In this document: positions 5,454 to 7,375 of the stretch, in pieces
Numbering within the stretch: position 1 is the stretch's first letter
Layout of the letters: each line of letters starts with the position of its first letter
From: a bacterium
GTDB lineage: Bacteria; Actinomycetota; Acidimicrobiia; Spongiisociales; UBA11373
Reading direction: 5' to 3'
Length of the DNA stretch: 7,375 bases
Assembly (NCBI GenBank): GCA_013202595.1
Contig: JABMPV010000297.1
Coordinates: 1 to 7,375 of the forward strand
Program-made: the position numbers and the translations under genes
Notes under the pieces: model-generated
Databases searched by the model: none
Seen by the model: only the letters and a program-made list of their open reading frames with translations
What the model was told of the DNA's origin: nothing

Positions 5454-6188
5454 ATGGATCTCTACGCACGTGTCAACATTCTCGGCGGCCGCGCCGTGCG
5501 TCTGCCGAAAGGCGACGTGCGCGAGGCCATCTCCCTCGACGCCGATCCGATCGCTCGCGCCAAGGGTTGGGTCGAGAAGGGTGCGGACTACCTACACATC
5601 GTCGACCTCGATGCCGCCGCGTACGGGGATTATCGCAACCGGCCGATGATCGAGCAGTTGGTCACCGAGGTCGACCTACCGGTGCAGGTGGCAGGGGGTG
5701 TCCGATCCATCGGTGAGGTGGAGCGGATGCTCGAGGGGGCCGGTGCGTGGAGGGTCGTCATGGGCACGGCCGCCATCGAGGACCAGGTCCGGATCTGGGA
5801 GATCTGCCGCCAGTACCCCGATCGGATCGCGGTCAGCCTCGACGTCCGACCCGATGAGGAAGTGGCAATCCGCGGGTGGATGATCGACAGCGGCGTCTAC
5901 ATGGAGGAGATGCTCATCGAGTTGTCGTCTGCCGGTGCAGCAGCATTCCTGGTGGGCCAGGCCGGGCGCGACGCCCTGGTCGAACCGTCCAATTTCGGCA
6001 TCCTGCGGCGGGCCCTCGAGATCGTCGATGAACCGGTGATTGCATCAGGTGGTGCTCGCGACAGGGCCGATCTCGAAGCGCTGATCGCACTCGAGGGAGG
6101 CGGCAAGCGCCTCGGTGGCCTGGTCGTCGGCCGCGAGATCACCGAGGGCCGCTTCACCATGGAAGAGGCTCAGGCTGCCCTGGGCTGA
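5454..6188 (+). CDS. HisA/PriA-like (beta/alpha)8 isomerase, atypical active site
   Basis: The 244-residue length and sequence match the HisA/PriA barrel, which in histidine synthesis converts ProFAR to PRFAR (PriA also does the TrpF step). Visible hallmarks are GGRAVRL (11-17), HIVDLDAA (48-55), the first phosphate loop 'VAGGVRS' (79-85) with 'GTAAIED', VSLDVR with D130, 'RGW' (140-142), and the second phosphate site 'IASGGARD' (196-203) with 'VVGREI'. Two normally essential positions differ. The strand-1 aspartate (D8 of Thermotoga HisA, D11 of mycobacterial PriA) is N8. The strand-6 motif VTDIxxDGTxxGxN is LVGQAGRDALVEPSN, so PriA D175 falls at Q169. Phosphate binding looks preserved while the acid-base residues are changed. 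It could be a lineage-typical HisA using other residues, or a paralogue with another substrate. No other his genes are in the window. Confidence 0.85.
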   Translation: MDLYARVNILGGRAVRLPKGDVREAISLDADPIARAKGWVEKGADYLHIVDLDAAAYGDYRNRPMIEQLVTEVDLPVQVAGGVRSIGEVERMLEGAGAWRVVMGTAAIEDQVRIWEICRQYPDRIAVSLDVRPDEEVAIRGWMIDSGVYMEEMLIELSSAGAAAFLVGQAGRDALVEPSNFGILRRALEIVDEPVIASGGARDRADLEALIALEGGGKRLGGLVVGREITEGRFTMEEAQAALG

Positions 6189-6189
6189 G

Positions 6190-6229
6190 GCGCGATTGCG
6201 GCGCTGGTCCGCAAGCAGCGCCGTTGCGC
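6190..6229 (+). terminator. Hairpin after the HisA-like gene
   Basis: An 8-bp perfect stem (6199-6206 with 6216-6223, CGGCGCTG/CAGCGCCG) surrounds a 9-base loop. Beyond a small internal loop it extends with GCGC at 6190-6193 pairing with 6226-6229. It starts two bases after the TGA at 6186-6188. No T-run follows. This is a plausible U-poor terminator, and it could act on the convergent KorB-side transcript too. Confidence 0.55.
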
Positions 6230-6277
6230 TCCCCGGGGATGACCGGGTCGCTCGAGAGCAATCGCAGCCCCGGACTG

Positions 6278-6369
6278 CCGATGATGGCGTCGATTTGGGT
6301 ATTGACGTGATCAACCGTTGGGGCCGATGATTATCGACGGCCAATACGCCACATCGACGCCATCATCGG
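6278..6369. repeat. Long imperfect inverted repeat in the convergent intergenic region
   Basis: CCGATGATGGCGTCGAT at 6278-6294 is exactly the reverse complement of 6353-6369 (17 bases). After one mismatch the pairing continues three bases (TGG), and after a one-base bulge it continues six more (GTATTG, 6299-6304 with 6342-6347). In total, 26 pairs enclose a 37-base loop (6305-6341). The right arm contains the stop codon (6363-6365) of the DUF402-like remnant. It could be a transcript hairpin, a bidirectional terminator or a small miniature-element-like insertion. No flanking duplication is evident. Confidence 0.75.
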
Positions 6370-6502
6370 AGTACGCGATGGTGGGTGCCGTGCTCGTCGG
6401 ACCCCATGACGTCGGCCGGGCCGTGCCAATGGAGCGTCCCGTCCCACTTGGAGAAGACGACGTCGATCCTCGTGCCGGGGCCGGGCCGGAGCCTGTCCGA
6501 AG

Positions 6503-6506
<4 letters not shown>
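6363..6506 (-). pseudogene. Truncated DUF402-like gene remnant after korB-like gene
   Basis: In the frame one base off the end of the KorB-like gene, 47 codons run from a CTG (6506-6504) to the TGA at 6363-6365. They include PGTRIDVVFSKWDGTLHW and DVMGSDEHGT, which resemble the N-terminal strands of DUF402 proteins (the 'KxDGSxHW...LGxDEHG' pattern). Full DUF402 proteins are about 150-220 residues, so only the first quarter remains. The other two minus-strand frames beyond 6363 show no continuation I recognise. The likely ancestral start overlaps the KorB stop, with CTGA now standing where ATGA or GTGA would be expected. Similarity stops close to the right arm of the inverted repeat at 6278-6369. 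It could instead be a chance pattern, as no search was possible. Confidence 0.45.

Positions 6507-7375
<869 letters not shown>

Noticed and set aside
6230..6239. 10-base palindrome TCCCCGGGGA after the HisA-like gene
   Set aside because: It has no loop and would not form a useful hairpin on its own. It is more likely chance in GC-rich DNA next to the better stem at 6190-6229.

Overview
The window is high-GC DNA with actinobacterial character. It holds a PIG-L deacetylase of the mycothiol (MshB/Mca) type, a small AACGG-type lipoprotein, and an actinobacterial-style 2-oxoacid:ferredoxin oxidoreductase beta subunit. Several genes have a TANNNT box 6-8 bases before the ATG and no clear ribosome binding site. 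An acidimicrobial-type lineage would fit, but this is an impression from gene style and was not tested by any search.

Layout. (a) 1-1301, plus strand: the 3' part of a long TPR-repeat gene that ends in a DeoR-type winged helix, followed by a 10-bp perfect hairpin at 1309-1332. (b) About 1441-2664: a complete IS3-family insertion sequence on the minus strand, with intact orfA and orfB, a DDE triad and imperfect terminal inverted repeats. (c) The element sits inside a SAM-dependent methyltransferase gene on the minus strand. The 5' part (2664-3217) is intact up to the Trp-rich segment. A probable C-terminal remnant (about 1328-1441) lies on the other side of the element. (d) 3211-3678, minus strand: a small lipoprotein gene overlapping the methyltransferase start by 7 bases. 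(e) 3715-6188, plus strand: three closely packed genes encoding an MshB/Mca-like zinc deacetylase, a second class I methyltransferase and a divergent HisA/PriA-like barrel. (f) 6189-6502: a convergent intergenic region with a terminator-like hairpin, a long imperfect inverted repeat and what looks like a broken DUF402-type gene. (g) 6503-7375, minus strand: the beta subunit of a 2-oxoglutarate-type ferredoxin oxidoreductase (KorB-like), open at the window edge.

How the genes work together. The plus-strand trio is probably co-transcribed in part: the gaps are 38 and 9 bases, yet each gene also has its own possible -10 box. The deacetylase suggests low-molecular-weight thiol metabolism, the HisA-like protein histidine biosynthesis or a derived reaction, and KorB central carbon metabolism. 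They do not form an obvious single pathway. I do not see a convincing new multi-gene system. The observations most worth following are the HisA-like protein that lacks expected catalytic residues, the inverted repeat beside the DUF402 remnant, the TPR-winged-helix fusion, and the IS-split methyltransferase.
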